DNA of 64,000 nucleotides from contig JACGZH010000002.1 in NCBI GenBank assembly GCA_014706385.1, positions 1,364,001-1,428,000 of the forward strand, read 5' to 3'. Below, one piece after another: positions 46,209 to 59,231 of the stretch. The notes under the pieces are model-generated. The model saw only the letters and a list, made by a program, of their open reading frames with translations. It made no database searches and was not told where the DNA came from. This DNA is from Phaffia rhodozyma. Lineage: Eukaryota > Basidiomycota > Tremellomycetes > Cystofilobasidiales > Mrakiaceae. How positions within the stretch are numbered: position 1 is the stretch's first letter; each line of letters starts with the position of its first letter. A program made the translations under genes and the position numbers.

Positions 46209-47850
46209 TTATGACTGGGCCTCTTTGACCGGATACAGATGATCGCTCAGGAGTTTGTTCATCGTGAACATCTGTAGATTGATAAGAGCGGGAATCAATG
46301 AGAAGAACTGAAGGGAAGAGAGGACGGATAAATCATAGACAATGAATAACGTACATGCAACTTTAATAGTTTTCGACGAAAAAAAGAGTAAGAGGAAAAG
46401 GAGGAGGGAGAAGAAAACGGAGACAACAGTTAGTTGGAAACAGGGATCAGATCACTATGAACTGGAGTACTAGGCAAAACGTCTTCCCTACTTACTCTAG
46501 GTGTCTTGAACACGGCTTGCATACGGTCGTCGCACAAGAAGAAGCTCTTGTTGGCTGGATCCTAAATGAGAGGGTGCGTTCGGTTATGATCCTTGTAAAC
46601 AAAACTTGGGAAGAGAGGAAGGACCAACTTGGATGTTGTTTTCTTTAACGTATGCCCAGATCTGTTTGACCACCTGGGGTCTAGGCAGCTGGGTGTGTTT
46701 GTGAACAGGAGAAGAATCTTCAGTGCTCTCACTTTCGTAAAAGACGAATCTGGCTGAGGAAATGGAATTTACCTGAGACTGTCCGCCAAGGAGAGCAGAT
46801 AGTGGTGCACTCATTCCCCAGGGTTTCATGAACACTCCGCCCTTCTTGGGCTCTCCGTCCGCCTCGCCCTCTGACTTAGGTTCTTTCTTTGGTTTCTTTG
46901 GTTTCTTTGGTTTTGCCTCTGGCGCATTGTCGGAATCCGTCGACCGCTTTCTCTTTGCCTTCTTTGTTCCATCTGGATGGTCTTCATCGTCGGACGAGCC
47001 TATCGTCGCTTGAGAGAGTACCGTGTTCTTTTTTGATCTTGACGAACCGGATGCATTCGTTTTGGATGTCTTGCTAGCGCTTGCTTTCGCCTTTCCCTTT
47101 CCCTTGGCAGTCTTGGAGGTGGATGAGGAAGATGCTCTTGTAGAGCGGGCATTCGGGGCACCGTTTATCTGGTCGGACAATTGTTGAGCGAGCTGAGCAT
47201 CAGAGAGAGGTTCGGCCTTTGACTTTACTGAGGAGTCGGATGTTGAACTCGGTTGCTTCTTTGTTCGAGGGGGACTTTCTGGCGCGTCGTCGTCGTCGTC
47301 GTTATCATCCGAAGACTCGGATGGAGGAGCGGCCAGAGCATCAAATATGGTCATCACCTGACAAAGAGGAGAACGTATCAAGGCATGGCCGGAAATAAGA
47401 TGAACCGGATCAATCCAATGTACGATGCGCTTGCGCCGAACGCACGCGGGAACAGAACGAATGGACGTACGATATCGTCAATCGCATCCTTGTGAGATTT
47501 TAACAGATCAGGAGTCAAACTGGGATCCTGTTCAGATAACTGTTTCCGGACCTGACGTGCGGACCTATTGGGAGGAAGGACGGATCGCGTAAGCCAAGAC
47601 CTGAATGAGAGAAGGAACGCGCGTACCACAGAAAGAGCTCACACTGTGCTTAGGTCGGCCCCTTCTAGAATGGACCTAACCCGAGGGATCAACGATTGTG
47701 GGTCGAACGAAGACTTTTGGTGAGAGATAGAGAGAGACCATTCATCTGTCAACAAGACTGAACAGAGAGCGGATGGATGTATCCCCGCTTGCTTCCTTCC
47801 ATTCCTCCTCCCTCGCCTTCCTGACTGTCTGCCTGACTTACGATGCTCAT
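46209..47850 (-). CDS. DEK_C and SWIB domain protein (Uaf30/Tri1 type)
   Basis: Yeast Uaf30 (RNA polymerase I upstream activating factor) and its paralogue Tri1 share this layout. The first exon is ATGAGCATC (ATG 47850), followed after an intron by SSFDPQSLIPRVRSILEGAD and VSARQVRKQLSEQDPSLTPD, the N-terminal DEK_C-like helices, then AIDDIVMTIFDAL. A long disordered Lys/Ser linker (KKPKKPKKEPKSEGEADGEP near 46870-46900) precedes the SWIB domain: LSALLGGQSQLPRPQVVKQI, WAYVKENNIQDPANKSFFLC, DDRMQAVFKTPRVSLFKLHM and FTMNKLLSDHLYPV. It ends KEAQS, stop at 46209-46211. Divergent from NAB2 over the inverted-repeat array. Uaf30 versus Tri1 cannot be decided here. Confidence 0.85.
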
Positions 47851-47943
47851 GATGGACCAAGCTGGCGTTAGCTGAGGACTTGCTTCACGCTATCGAGCGG
47901 GATGATCAAGTTTGGCGGTGAGAATATTCCGGCCGGTTTCATT

Positions 47944-48161
47944 AGAGATTTTTCCCGAAATCTCTAGCTTGGGTTTGTAGTGTTTTCCGACTAAAACCCT
48001 CGCCTATTGCTTTCTAGTCAACGTACTAGAGAGCGTTGTAGTTTATTCTCCCGATCTGTTTACTAGTCCGTCGACTAGAACCCGTTGTAGTCCGTGGACT
48101 AGGACTTCTCGAACAACGAGAACACTACAGATTTCGTAGTCTCTCGTAGTCATCCGACTAC
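47944..48161. promoter_or_regulatory. Dense inverted-repeat array with TAGTC cores
   Basis: Between the SWIB gene and NAB2. Six separate inverted repeats in 218 bp: AGAGATTT-(6)-AAATCTCT (47944-47965), TCTAGT-(6)-ACTAGA (48013-48030), CTAGTC-CGTC-GACTAG (48063-48078), TAGTCC-GT-GGACTA (48088-48101), TTCTCG-(5)-CGAGAA (48107-48123) and GTAGTC-ATCC-GACTAC (48146-48161), plus loose TGTAGT copies near 47977, 48036 and 48136. Four share the TAGTC/GACTA core found at 23941-24056. Could be dimeric factor sites, hairpins in a 5' leader, or remains of a foldback element. Confidence 0.65.
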
Positions 48162-48283
48162 AGAATATTCCTATTACAAATTTATTTCGCCACGCCAGGC
48201 TTCCTACAGGAAATCTATGAGAGCCGTGTCTTGGACCTCATCCACCACCACCAACGATCAACCATCAACCATCAGCCATCACC

Positions 48284-51182
48284 ATGTCGCCAGCACCACA
48301 GGTCACCATGGGAACATCTCACGCTCAGGAGCTTCAGGTGCGTGTTTTGTTTGTCCTCTTTTTGGCTCTCAGTGTGGTATCTTTCAGATCAGAGACTGAC
48401 TCCCCATTGCTATCTCCATCCACCTTCTTTCTCTGGTCTCTTTTCTCGTTCACACCCTGCTTTCTCTTGCCACTATGGTCGATTGCCCATACCTAGGATT
48501 CCATTCAAGCAGAGCTTGCCAAGTTCGAGTACGCGCCTGATGATGGTAGGTCACCCGTTTGCCCAAGCTCCCCGTCGATAGCTCTCCCCTTTTTCCTCTC
48601 GTTCTCCTTCTCCTTCTCTGCAAATACGCGAACTCTTAGATTCTTATTTATCGGAATCCATTTCTTCCTCGCGACGTAGATCCTGTTATGGCCGAGGTAC
48701 GTGTCATATTGGTGCTCTCTTCCTCGGAACCGTTCTGACCGATAATATTGACGTATGGGTGTGTTGGGTTTGAACGACAGTACATCACTGTCATGCTCGC
48801 TAACAGCAAGACCCAAGATCAAATCACCGCAGAGTTGATGGATCTCATTGGAGATCAGTATGGTAAGTCTTTCCACAGAAACAGAACTGCATCCAATTGA
48901 ATGTTAAGCTGATGTCAGATATGCTTCTCAAACACCTCTTCTGCCATCAATCGCGTTATATCCAGATGAGTCCTTCACCACCTGGCTCTTTGCTAGAGCG
49001 ACCAACCAACTGCTCGCTCCATCTACCACTACCAATGTTGAACCCTCGCCCGCTCCGGTAGAAGCCCCTGCTCCCGTCCCCGTTGCTAAAGATACTGTGA
49101 TCGCCCCGTCAGAAGTAGCTCGAGATGACCCTCCACATAGTCGTCGGCCTCCTACCGGACCAGCCAACGGTCTCTTTGCCAGAGCTCTCTCCTCGTCAGC
49201 TTTGAATCCAGTCCAGCCAGCTCCCGTCGTCGGTCAGAAGAGGCCCGCTCCGTCTCAAGGCTCGGAACCCTCATCCAAGAGACGGGTCTCTGGAGGCGTG
49301 TCCGATAGTACTCCGCCATCAGGCCCGAGGAAACTGGCCGCTGGGGACGCGTCAAAGAACTTGTTGGAGAGACTAGGCGGTAAAGAGGCCAACGATGGTG
49401 TGTTTCTCGGTTCTCGTCTCATTTTTCTCCTGCTTCTATGATATCTATGATATCCTTCCTAGTTACTTATGTAATCTTTTGCTTTTTATTTCTTCTCAAC
49501 TAGCCCGTCAACGTCAAGATTCCGTGCAGCAAAAGATCGATTCGATAACAAGAGCCGGTGGTGTCGCCGCTAGCGCTCCGAAGCCTCTAGGAGGACAAGT
49601 ACAGCAGATTCCCTTACACCTCCAGCAGCAACAGCAACATATGGGTCTCGGCATGCAGGGTGGATTCAACCCTGGAATGATGAACAACATGATGATGGAT
49701 CCTCAAGCGTTCATGGGAAACATGATGGGAGGAGGCATGGGGATGGGTCTTCAGGAGATGATGGTCTGTTGCTTTTTCTTTTTCTTTCTTGACGTGTCAT
49801 GTCAAGGTCCACTCACAAGCTTTCAGATAAGCTTCGAGGATGGGGCTGACTATGCTTTTTCTCGTTGTTCGTGATACGATCCCTTGGTTTCTTCCCAACA
49901 GATGGTTCAGATGGCCCAAATGCAGGCAATGCAACAGCAAATGCAGCAGTTGGCAGCATCTCAACAATCTGGTAACAACAACAATCGAAACAACCGAAAC
50001 AATGCTAACAACAACAACAACAGCAACAACAATAACAACAACAACCCTCGTCGAACCAATGGCGCTGCTGGACCGGCCTCGCAAGCGATCGTACCGGTTA
50101 TTGCCAAGGAGGCCGCCCCGCTTCCGACCAAGCCGACAGAGACAGATCTCTGCAAGTTTGCGCTCGGATGCACGAACGCGGCATGCACATATTCTCACCC
50201 GTCACCAGCGGCCACACCACAGACTCAGTTGGTGTTGAGCACCGAGGCTTGTGAGGCAGGTAAGAATTGCAAGGACCAAGAGTGTGTCAAGAGCCACGTA
50301 AGCCCGGCTCAGCTTGGAGGTTCGTTCTATTCATTTTTATCTTTTCTCCATCCACTTCTCCTTCTCTTTCTTCTTCTTCCTTATTTATATCAACATGTGT
50401 TCGATTTCCTATATTCATATATTCTTGTCCTTTCAGCCGACCACACCGGTCCAACACAGGTACTGTGCAAGTTCCAAAACTGCACAAATCCCTCCTGTCA
50501 GTTCCTTCATGTGGACGCCGCCGGCCAGCCGACGGCGCCACCCGCTTTGGCAAATCCGGCTCTGGCGGAGAAGCCAAAAGAGAAGAAAGGAACGGGCAAC
50601 GGAGGGATCGGCGATCTGGATGGCGTGGTGGCCGCTCCGGCTTCGTCAGCGACGACGGCAGCAGCGATAGGGGGACTGGATGGACCGTTAACGGCCAGTG
50701 GAAAGCTTTGCAAGTTCAAGTCACATTGTACCCGAGCGGATTGCAAGTACACCCACCCATTCGGTCGAACTGCGCCCGCCCCTCGGTCGACAACATACCA
50801 TCCTTACGCCCACTCTACCTCAAATTCAAAGACGTTTTCTAACCCGTCGTTGACAAGGCCGGCGGGAGCCAACAGATCGGTTGTTTTCAATGCGAACGCC
50901 AAACCATTCGTTCCCGTAAGCCTGTTCACTTCTTCCTGTCGCTCCCTTCTATTCTTTCTCCTGCTTTGAGACTTTTCCTTTCGGTCGCTGGGTTGTCTCG
51001 CAACTGACTAGCCTGTGTCTCCTCTGTCCCGTCTCGAGCAGAAGACCCATATATCGGACAGACTCGTCTCCAAGACAGAAAGTGGTGGCGAAAAGATCAT
51101 TCCTGGCTCGACGCCTGCTCCTGTTACACCTGCCAACATTCCTGCCCCAGCACCGACCCCTGCTGAGGCAGGCGATGTATAG
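48284..51182 (+). CDS. NAB2: Poly(A)-RNA-binding CCCH zinc-finger protein Nab2
   Basis: Nuclear poly(A)-binding protein controlling poly(A) tail length and mRNA export (ZC3H14 orthologue). ATG at 48284 (MSPAPQVTMGTSHAQELQ). The N-terminal PWI-like fold spans several tiny exons: DSIQAELAKFEYAPDD, DPVMAEYITVMLANSKTQDQ, ITAELMDLIGDQY. Then ASFTTWLFARATNQLL, an Arg/Pro-rich linker, a Met/Gly/Gln-rich block (GMQGGFNPGMMNNMMMDPQA) and a poly-Asn run (about 49975-50044). The CCCH fingers follow: LCKFALGCTNAACTYSH, ACEAGKNCKDQECVKSH, LCKFQNCTNPSCQFLH and LCKFKSHCTRADCKYTH. The C-terminus is Ala/Pro-rich to a stop at 51180-51182. Yeast Nab2 has seven fingers; four are clear here. Confidence 0.88.
49975..50044 (+). 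repeat. AAC-type repeat encoding an Asn-rich tract in NAB2
   Basis: Runs of AAC with Arg and Ser codons interspersed, giving an Asn-rich low-complexity segment between the Gln-rich block and the zinc fingers. Length variability is likely. Confidence 0.85.
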
Positions 51183-51709
51183 AAGTATAGACGGACAGGA
51201 TCGAAAAAGAAAAACTCGCCCGGCCATTCTCCTATCTCTCCTATCTTTTCTATTTTTCCTATCTCTCCTTCTCTCTTCTCGTCATTTTCCTATCGTTGTT
51301 CTTTATTTCCAATCCACCCTCACTATGTGTTTATGTAAAAAGAAAAGAAGAATTCTTAAATCGAGACTTTTTGCAAGAACCAGGGCCTTTCCCTCCCTGT
51401 TCTTCCATCTTCTCATTTTGCCTCTGTAACGAACAGCATATCGTCCGCGCCTCTCGTGCTTGTCTACTTTTCTCTTCTTATTCATAGAAACAAGAACAAA
51501 TGCGACGTTGGTGATGTGACAACTTATAGCGAAGCAAATTCATAATAAATCAGGCTACAGAAGGAACGAGAATACAAAAAGGCAGACGTAGACAACACAG
51601 CGAAACGAACGAAGAGAAGAGACCCAACATCACACACAGGCGATCAAAAAGACAGCAAGACGCAACGCTCAGTTCTTGGTCAGACAGAACATCGTAAAGA
51701 AATCTCTCT
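51183..51709. other. Convergent intergenic gap with pyrimidine-rich tract
   Basis: Between the stops of NAB2 and PEP4. Near 51222-51290 the plus strand is a run of CTATCTCTCC/CTATTTTTCC-like blocks, probably the NAB2 3' UTR. No supported gene. Confidence 0.5.
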
Positions 51710-53430
<1,721 letters not shown>

Positions 53431-53627
53431 ATGTGTATCGAGGGTTTAAATTAGAGTAAAAGGAGTGATTAACAAGCTGTGTGATGCGATGGGGGATGGG
53501 GATGACGGATGGAAGGTAGAAGAGAACGGGAAGACTGATTCGGTGGAAGTCGAGGTGATCTGTCTCACCTCACATGGTTACGGTGATGGCAGAGGCGTTG
53601 GTTACGGCTACATATTTTGGCTATGGG

Positions 53628-53660
53628 CACGTGCTTTGTAGCGATGTATGTCATCACGTG
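53628..53660. promoter_or_regulatory. Two CACGTG E-boxes in the PEP4/NAF1 promoter
   Basis: CACGTG at 53628-53633 (GGCACGTGCT) and 53655-53660 (ATCACGTGCA), 27 bp apart in the 348-bp divergent region. bHLH factors bind this core. GGTTACGG also occurs twice just upstream (near 53575 and 53600). Confidence 0.45.
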
Positions 53661-53778
53661 CAGCGCGTCGAACACAGCTCTCCTTATCTTGCCACACTAA
53701 TTTGAAGCTTGCCTTTCAACGGATACGGTAAGAACGAGAGTGTGTCCCAGATATTATCTATACAACAACTACCTAGAC

Positions 53779-56700
53779 ATGTCTACAGAACAGGAAGTCC
53801 ATCAGGACACTCAGATAGACCTCTCGATAGGAAGTTTGGCGGAGGTAGAAGGCTCCCAAACTCCATCCAAGACAAACGCTTCTGCTGCCGATGAAATCTC
53901 GAGTAGCCAGGCTCAGACTGTAGAGACCGTGGTCTCTAGTGAACATGTTGAGTCAACTAGGTATGAACCGTCTATTGTGCATCTGTTTGATTGTTACAAA
54001 TCTATAGCTGAGCGCTTATTTTGTCTTGTATCCTGTTTCCTAGTGTTGAGCCTATGGATGGAATCTCAGCCATTTCTCCTTCCCACACCGGGCCTATCCC
54101 TCCATCGGCCCGAACGGTGATAGCGGCGACAACCGCTACTACGACGACAACGACAGCAGTACCCCCTCCTCCATCTGTGTTTAAACTACCTACACTTCCC
54201 TCGAAACAGGGCTCTACTTCCTCCGCTACGGATGTTCCTCTGGATCTGAAACTTATCCATGAGATGGTCGGCGTCGATGAAGGCGCAGTGGAACAAGCCC
54301 TTGCTGGAGCTGTGAATGGTCCAGAGTGAGTCTACTTCTTCTCTGATATTTCCTACGAAATAAGAACCTATTTGAAACTTAATTTCTTCCTGACAGCTCC
54401 GACATCGAGTCCTCTCCATCATCCTCTTCGTCGGGCGATGAGGATTCTGCTTCCAGCTCTTCTTCGTCTTCGTCTTCAGACTCAGACTCGGACTCTTCAT
54501 CTAGCTCTGCTACCAAGCCTTTTTCCCCTCGATCCGTTCACAAGAAGCATCTTCGTGAATTGAAGTCTCTCATTCGTTCCCCTTCGCCTGCGTCAGCTGA
54601 TCCAATCCTAGACTCAGACGAAGATGAAGGACTAGACACGACAAGGTTTGCTTCCGCCAATGAACTTCCACCTCCTGTGGAAGCCCCGCCATTGCCTATG
54701 GAGAGAGTCGATCCAGAATCAACCTTGAGGGAGCTTGGGCGAATCAAAAGTGCGGTGGGAAAGATGGTGGTTGTCGAATGTGTAGACAAGAAGGGAGAGG
54801 ATGTGCTCGGAGAGAACACTATCGTTTGTTGGGAGGATGGAAGAGTGCTCGGATTGGTAAGGTCCTTTTCTTCACATTAACTCTCCAAAACAGAAACAGG
54901 AGCTCAGCGTTGCTTATTTGCCAAACAATTTATTTAGGTTCAAGACACCTTCGGTCCGACTGCCTCTCCTTTGTACACTATGCTTCTTCCCACACCTTTC
55001 ACGCTTCCTCCGTCTCTTCTAGCCTCCGTTCCCTCGACTCTACCAGAGATTTCTGTATCGTCCGAATTAGCCGAAGTCTCAAGCTTCATCTCCGATAAGC
55101 CAGATTCTCCTAGCTCAGCCGAGACTGAAGTTGAGGCTCTCGTTACCGCTGATCTTGCGCCTTCTTCTCCACCAGCAAACTCTACGCCACATTCGATTCC
55201 CTCCCCCAAAACTAGCGACGATGATCTCTCTGCTGAAATATCAGAACCCATCGTTGAGTCAACTTCGGTCCCGCAAGAGATCTCTGTACCCCAGGAAGCT
55301 CAACCTCCTGTTCCACTCTCAGCTTTGGTCGGAATGCTGGTGTATTATCCGGTTGACATGGGTCGTTTCGTACCCACTGCTCGGTTGAGATTGGAAAAAT
55401 GGACGGATGCGAGTAACAAGTTTGACGAGGAGGTCGGCGCGGATGAGATGGAGTGGAGTGACGACGAACTCGAGGCGGAGGCGAAGAAGAGACGAAAACT
55501 CAGGTCCGTCAGCTTCTGTTTCTATCGTTCCTTGTCTATTTCGATGTATCGTTGTCTGACTGTGAAATCTCTTTCCTTGTTTGAACGATGATTCCTCCGT
55601 TCTATCTTGTAGTCGAAACTCTCGAGCACCATCTAACCGAGGATCGCCCACCCCTTCACTCTCGAGCACTTTCCCCCCGGTAGCCTACTCTGCAGCCGGC
55701 TCGACATACGCCGAATCAGCTTACAGCGGCCGATCTGATGACGATGATGCTTCTACCGTGCTTGACTATGATTCTGATGAGAGTACGGGCCCTGCTCTGC
55801 CCGGTCGAGCCCTACCGGCACCTTATGATGATCTGGATCTTGGGGCTGGACTTTCCGCTGGAGCCGATGGAGCTGGAGGAGGAAAAAAGAAGCGGGCAAG
55901 AGAAAGGAAGAAGAAGGGTCCAAAACAGGATGAGGATGACAGAAGAGGGGAGATGAGTACCAGAGGAGGGAGAGGACGTGAACGCGGAAATATGCAAGGT
56001 GTTGGTAGAGGCGGGCCGAATCGAGGAAGAGGCAGAGGAGGACTTGTAGGAGCACAATCAGGGTCTCGTGGGTCTTTCTCCAACCCCGGCTTCCCTTCAC
56101 CTGCGTTTGGAGGCCAAGCCATGAACCACCCAGGAGGAGGACTTCAGCAACCCACCCACGGTCTGCCTCAACGGCCCCAATCGCCTCCTTCCCAACAACC
56201 CTCTGGGCAACCTATGTCTCCTACGTCTCTCGCCATTGCTCGTGCCACTGGTCAATTCAATTCTACCTCTACCTCTGCTCCTCCTTCCCTTCCCACTACT
56301 CTGCCTACTTCCTCTTCACACCCGAGCTACTCTTCGGGTCAACCTCCATTCAACCCTGGTCAACCAGTATACCGACCTCAGTCGTTCCAGCCTGGAATGC
56401 CGATGTATCCGTCCCATCCAGGCGCCAAAGGAGGTTTCCGGCCGTCGTACCAAGCTGCCTATCAAGCAGCGTATAATATGTCGCCCTCGGGACAACCTCA
56501 ATTACCTTACGGAGGATCGAGCTATCCGATGTACAATATGTACGGAACGAGCCCGGCTGGGTACGCGCCTCAGTCAAATCTCCCAACTGGAGGGGTCTCA
56601 ACTGGTCCTTTGGTATGTCCCTTTGCTTGTTGCTAGGGAGTTTCTTACATCGTGTCTAACGTTTAAGTGCTTCCCTCTTTTTCCCCTTTTTTTTCCTTAT

Positions 56701-56889
56701 CAATGGGATGTGTCGGTTCGTCAGCCGGCTCATAATGACCCTACTGTTCAAGCGGCGTTGCAAGCCCAGCAAGCCGCACACAATAAGCAGATCCTCGATA
56801 TGCAACGTCAGATTGCGCTGCTCAGTCGGAAGCCCAAGTCTGGGCAAGATGATGGATCAGGTGGTGCATCTGGGGCAGGGGACATCTGA
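53779..56889 (+). CDS. NAF1: H/ACA RNP assembly factor Naf1
   Basis: Chaperone that holds Cbf5 dyskerin during H/ACA RNP assembly, before Gar1 replaces it. ATG at 53779. A disordered Ser/Thr-rich N-terminus and an acidic Ser run lead to the Gar1-like core: LRELGRIKSAVGKMVVVECV, DKKGEDVLGENTIVCWEDGR and, after an intron, VQDTFGPTASPLYTMLLP (near 54937-55000). About 90 residues of Ser/Pro/Glu-rich sequence then intervene before the core resumes with ALVGMLVYYPVDMGRFVPTA, RLRLEKWTDASNKFDE and EMEWSDDELEAEAKKRRKL. The C-terminus is long: RGG-like (EMSTRGGRGRERGN; GRGGPNRGRGRGGL), Pro/Gln-rich, and ends with the helix NKQILDMQRQIALLSRKPKS. Stop 56887-56889. The core is unmistakable Naf1; the insertion and 300-residue tail are larger than in yeast. 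Confidence 0.88.
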
Positions 56890-57198
56890 TGATCGATCTG
56901 CGACCGAGCTTGTTGAACATGTGTATTATTTTTGCGGCATTGATCTGTCTGAATGTTGGATGTTTATAACCACTTGGAGGAACGAACCCTTGATTAAGCA
57001 TCATATGAATAATTGAGAAACAATCCTTCCCCCCCCCCCCGGGAGGACAGAACTAACATATGTATATATAAGACTGAAAGAAGCATGAACAGGACGTTAT
57101 CAAAATACAATGAATCTGAGACTCTGGAAACATCTTACAACTAAAGCAAAAATATGATCACAATTGGCCGACAAGAAGAAGCAATTTTGTTTTCATTC
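56890..57198. other. Convergent gap with a poly-C run
   Basis: Between the stops of NAF1 and the dioxygenase gene. Holds an uninterrupted run of 12 C at 57029-57040 followed by GGGAGG, a possible G-quadruplex-prone or sequencing-difficult site, and TATATAT sequence near 57061. No gene supported. Confidence 0.5.
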
Positions 57199-58875
57199 TT
57201 AGGCCCATTTTTTGATATCCTCCTCGGACGGTCCCTCACTAGTGATGAGAAAACAAGTAACAAGAACATTTACTCAGTCAGCCCGATGAACACGGAGGCA
57301 GGAGAGGAAAGGAGAACGACGAAGAAAGAAGAACTCACGGATCCGACGTTCCGGCCAAGTTGCACTGATGGAACACCCTGACCTGATCCTCGGTGAACGC
57401 GCCGACGACCGAATGCAAGACACCCCTGTTGTGGAACAAGACCATATCTCCGTCTTCCCAATCCTGGGTGTAGACCAACTCGGGTCGGATTCCCTGCCGC
57501 TGGAGTCGATACACGACCGAACGGACCTCTGGGAGCGAGGTGATGGTGGCTCCGTCTGGGAATAGCGATTCCGGTGTCCGCTTCGCGGTTGAGGGGAGAG
57601 GAGCGATGTGAAGCGCTCGGATTGCGGAGGGGTGGATCTGAAGGTGTAGGTTGGATGTAACAGGGTTCTTCCACAGGGCAGGGAAGATCTTGATCTTGTC
57701 TTGCGACCAAGGAGGGAGATCGTTCAAGTCGAGTTCGAGTCCCTCAGACTCTAGTCCAAGACCAGTGGGGAGAGCGTGGGCGGATGACATCCAGACGTAA
57801 GGGTGGGGAGCGTATTCGACACCAAGTCGGACGGCCAGACTCTTCTCCTCTTCACTGAGTACCTCAAACATGTTGTGTCCGCTAACGAAAGCTGTGGTCC
57901 CGAGAGGCACTTTAAGCTCGTCTCCTGTTCCATCGTCATATCGGAGTGTCTGCTGCTCTCCCTTGGGAACCTGGAGGGCATAGAGCGTGGTAACCTTGGG
58001 AGGAGACAGATCGTAGAGAGCGGCATCGATGTGCCATCTGTAGAATCGAGTCACACCTGCCTCCTCATCCTCGGGCGAGACGGCCGTCTTGTGGAACGTC
58101 TTGTGGTGGGGGTGCTTGAGTCTTGCTTCAGGGAGTCCCTCATGGTCGTAGACGGTTCCGTTTCCGATGACCTAGATGTGATGGGTAGATTTCCAATGCT
58201 CAGCAGTCTAAACGGTCAGAGACAGGAATAAGTGGGAGCTTGGAGAACGAACCTGAACCTGAGGCTGTCGAGGAATAGTCTTAAGGTCAGGGTGAAGGAT
58301 TGATTTTTTTTCTCCTCCAGTCTTGTTGTTCCCGTGCCCATATCTATCAGATTCGGGGTCAAAGACCTATCAGGTGGACGGGATATTCGGAGTCAGCCGA
58401 TGCGATCGCAGATCAGAACGTGTGCATGACAGAGAAGACTTGGGTGTGCGCGCATGCAAGATAAACCCGCACAAACCTTGGTAAGCTTATACTGAGACTC
58501 GGGAGATACTTTTTGGTTTTTGAACAAGAGACAAGAGTGCTAGAAAGGGAATTGAGTTAGAGATGGCGACGAGGTAAGCGATGAATTCAATTCAGTTCAT
58601 CGGTCTTAGATGCAGGCACTCACTTCGTAGAGCAGCTTCTGGATCTATTTGGAGGTGATTATGTTCAAAACGAACATCAGAGCAGGGTCAGATAGAATGT
58701 ACAACATACAGTCAAACAGAAAGCGACATCACCGGCGGCGAACACTGACCTGCTCGAGTTGGTCATCTGAGGCGACATCCAGATCGACGCCCTTTACTTC
58801 TCTACCGAAAGAGCTGAAGAACGCTGGGTTGGCCGAAGGAGGCAAGGGAAGTGCTTGAACGGATAAGGTAGCCAT
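57199..58875 (-). CDS. XAN1: Fe(II)/2-oxoglutarate-dependent xanthine dioxygenase (XanA type)
   Basis: Oxidises xanthine to uric acid using 2-oxoglutarate, the fungal alternative to xanthine dehydrogenase. ATG at 58875. Visible blocks: FSSFGREVKGVDLDVASDDQ, LLYEHSCLLFKNQKVSPESQ, YKLTKVFDPESDRYGHGNN, ILHPDLKTIPRQPQVQVIGN and LKHPHHKTFHKT. The iron triad is the His-x-Asp of FYRWHIDAALYD (near 58016-58051) plus the distal His of VLFHNRGVLHSVVGAF (near 57395-57440). Then VTTLYALQVPKGEQQTLRYD, TTAFVSGHNMFEVLSEEEKS and YAPHPYVWMSSAHALPTGLG. C-terminus REGPSEEDIKKWA, stop 57199-57201. XanA family residues recur throughout, against a generic TauD assignment. Six or so introns. The promoter carries GATAAG sites. 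Confidence 0.88.
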
Positions 58876-59016
58876 TATGAATGATATATGTGAGTGTATG
58901 CTATGTGTGAGGATGTATCAAGCAAAGGAACCTGTTGAAACAAAGAAGCAGAATGGGTGTGTGTGAGTGATCAAGACCGACGAGATGACCATGTTGCTTA
59001 TAAGCATACCGCTTTG

Positions 59017-59063
59017 CTTATCTCGCCCCGATCCTTATCACCGTCGACCTCGGACGGGATCCG
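59017..59063. promoter_or_regulatory. GATAAG pair and CGGA-N5-TCCG dyad upstream of XAN1
   Basis: CTTATC (GATAAG on the minus strand) at 59017-59022 and 59034-59039, then a perfect dyad CGGA-CGGGA-TCCG at 59051-59063, 140-190 bp upstream of the XAN1 start. GATA factors mediate nitrogen control of purine catabolism, and Zn2Cys6 factors such as UaY bind CGG-type dyads. The region is shared with DOA1, and the UaY consensus is only approximately matched. Confidence 0.5.
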
Positions 59064-59231
59064 TCGGAACGGGCTCGGCTGCTGCGCTTGCTCCGTGGAG
59101 AAGTCCGTTGAAGTCGGAGCCGACAGCTGGATATCACAATGGTTACAGTGTCCATTGTGGCTACAGTCATTATGTGGCAGCTGCCGGCAAGGCACATACA
59201 CTTACGTAATATATAACCCTAGCATCGAACA

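Noticed and set aside
42329..47850. SNF12 and the DEK_C/SWIB gene as a tandem duplication
   Set aside because: They share only the SWIB domain; domain order, length and flanking sequence differ, so proximity is likely coincidental.
48284..51182. Long overlapping frames such as 49840-50238 and 50287-50577 as separate genes
   Set aside because: They are alternate-frame shadows of the NAB2 exons, whose zinc-finger spacing fixes the true frame.
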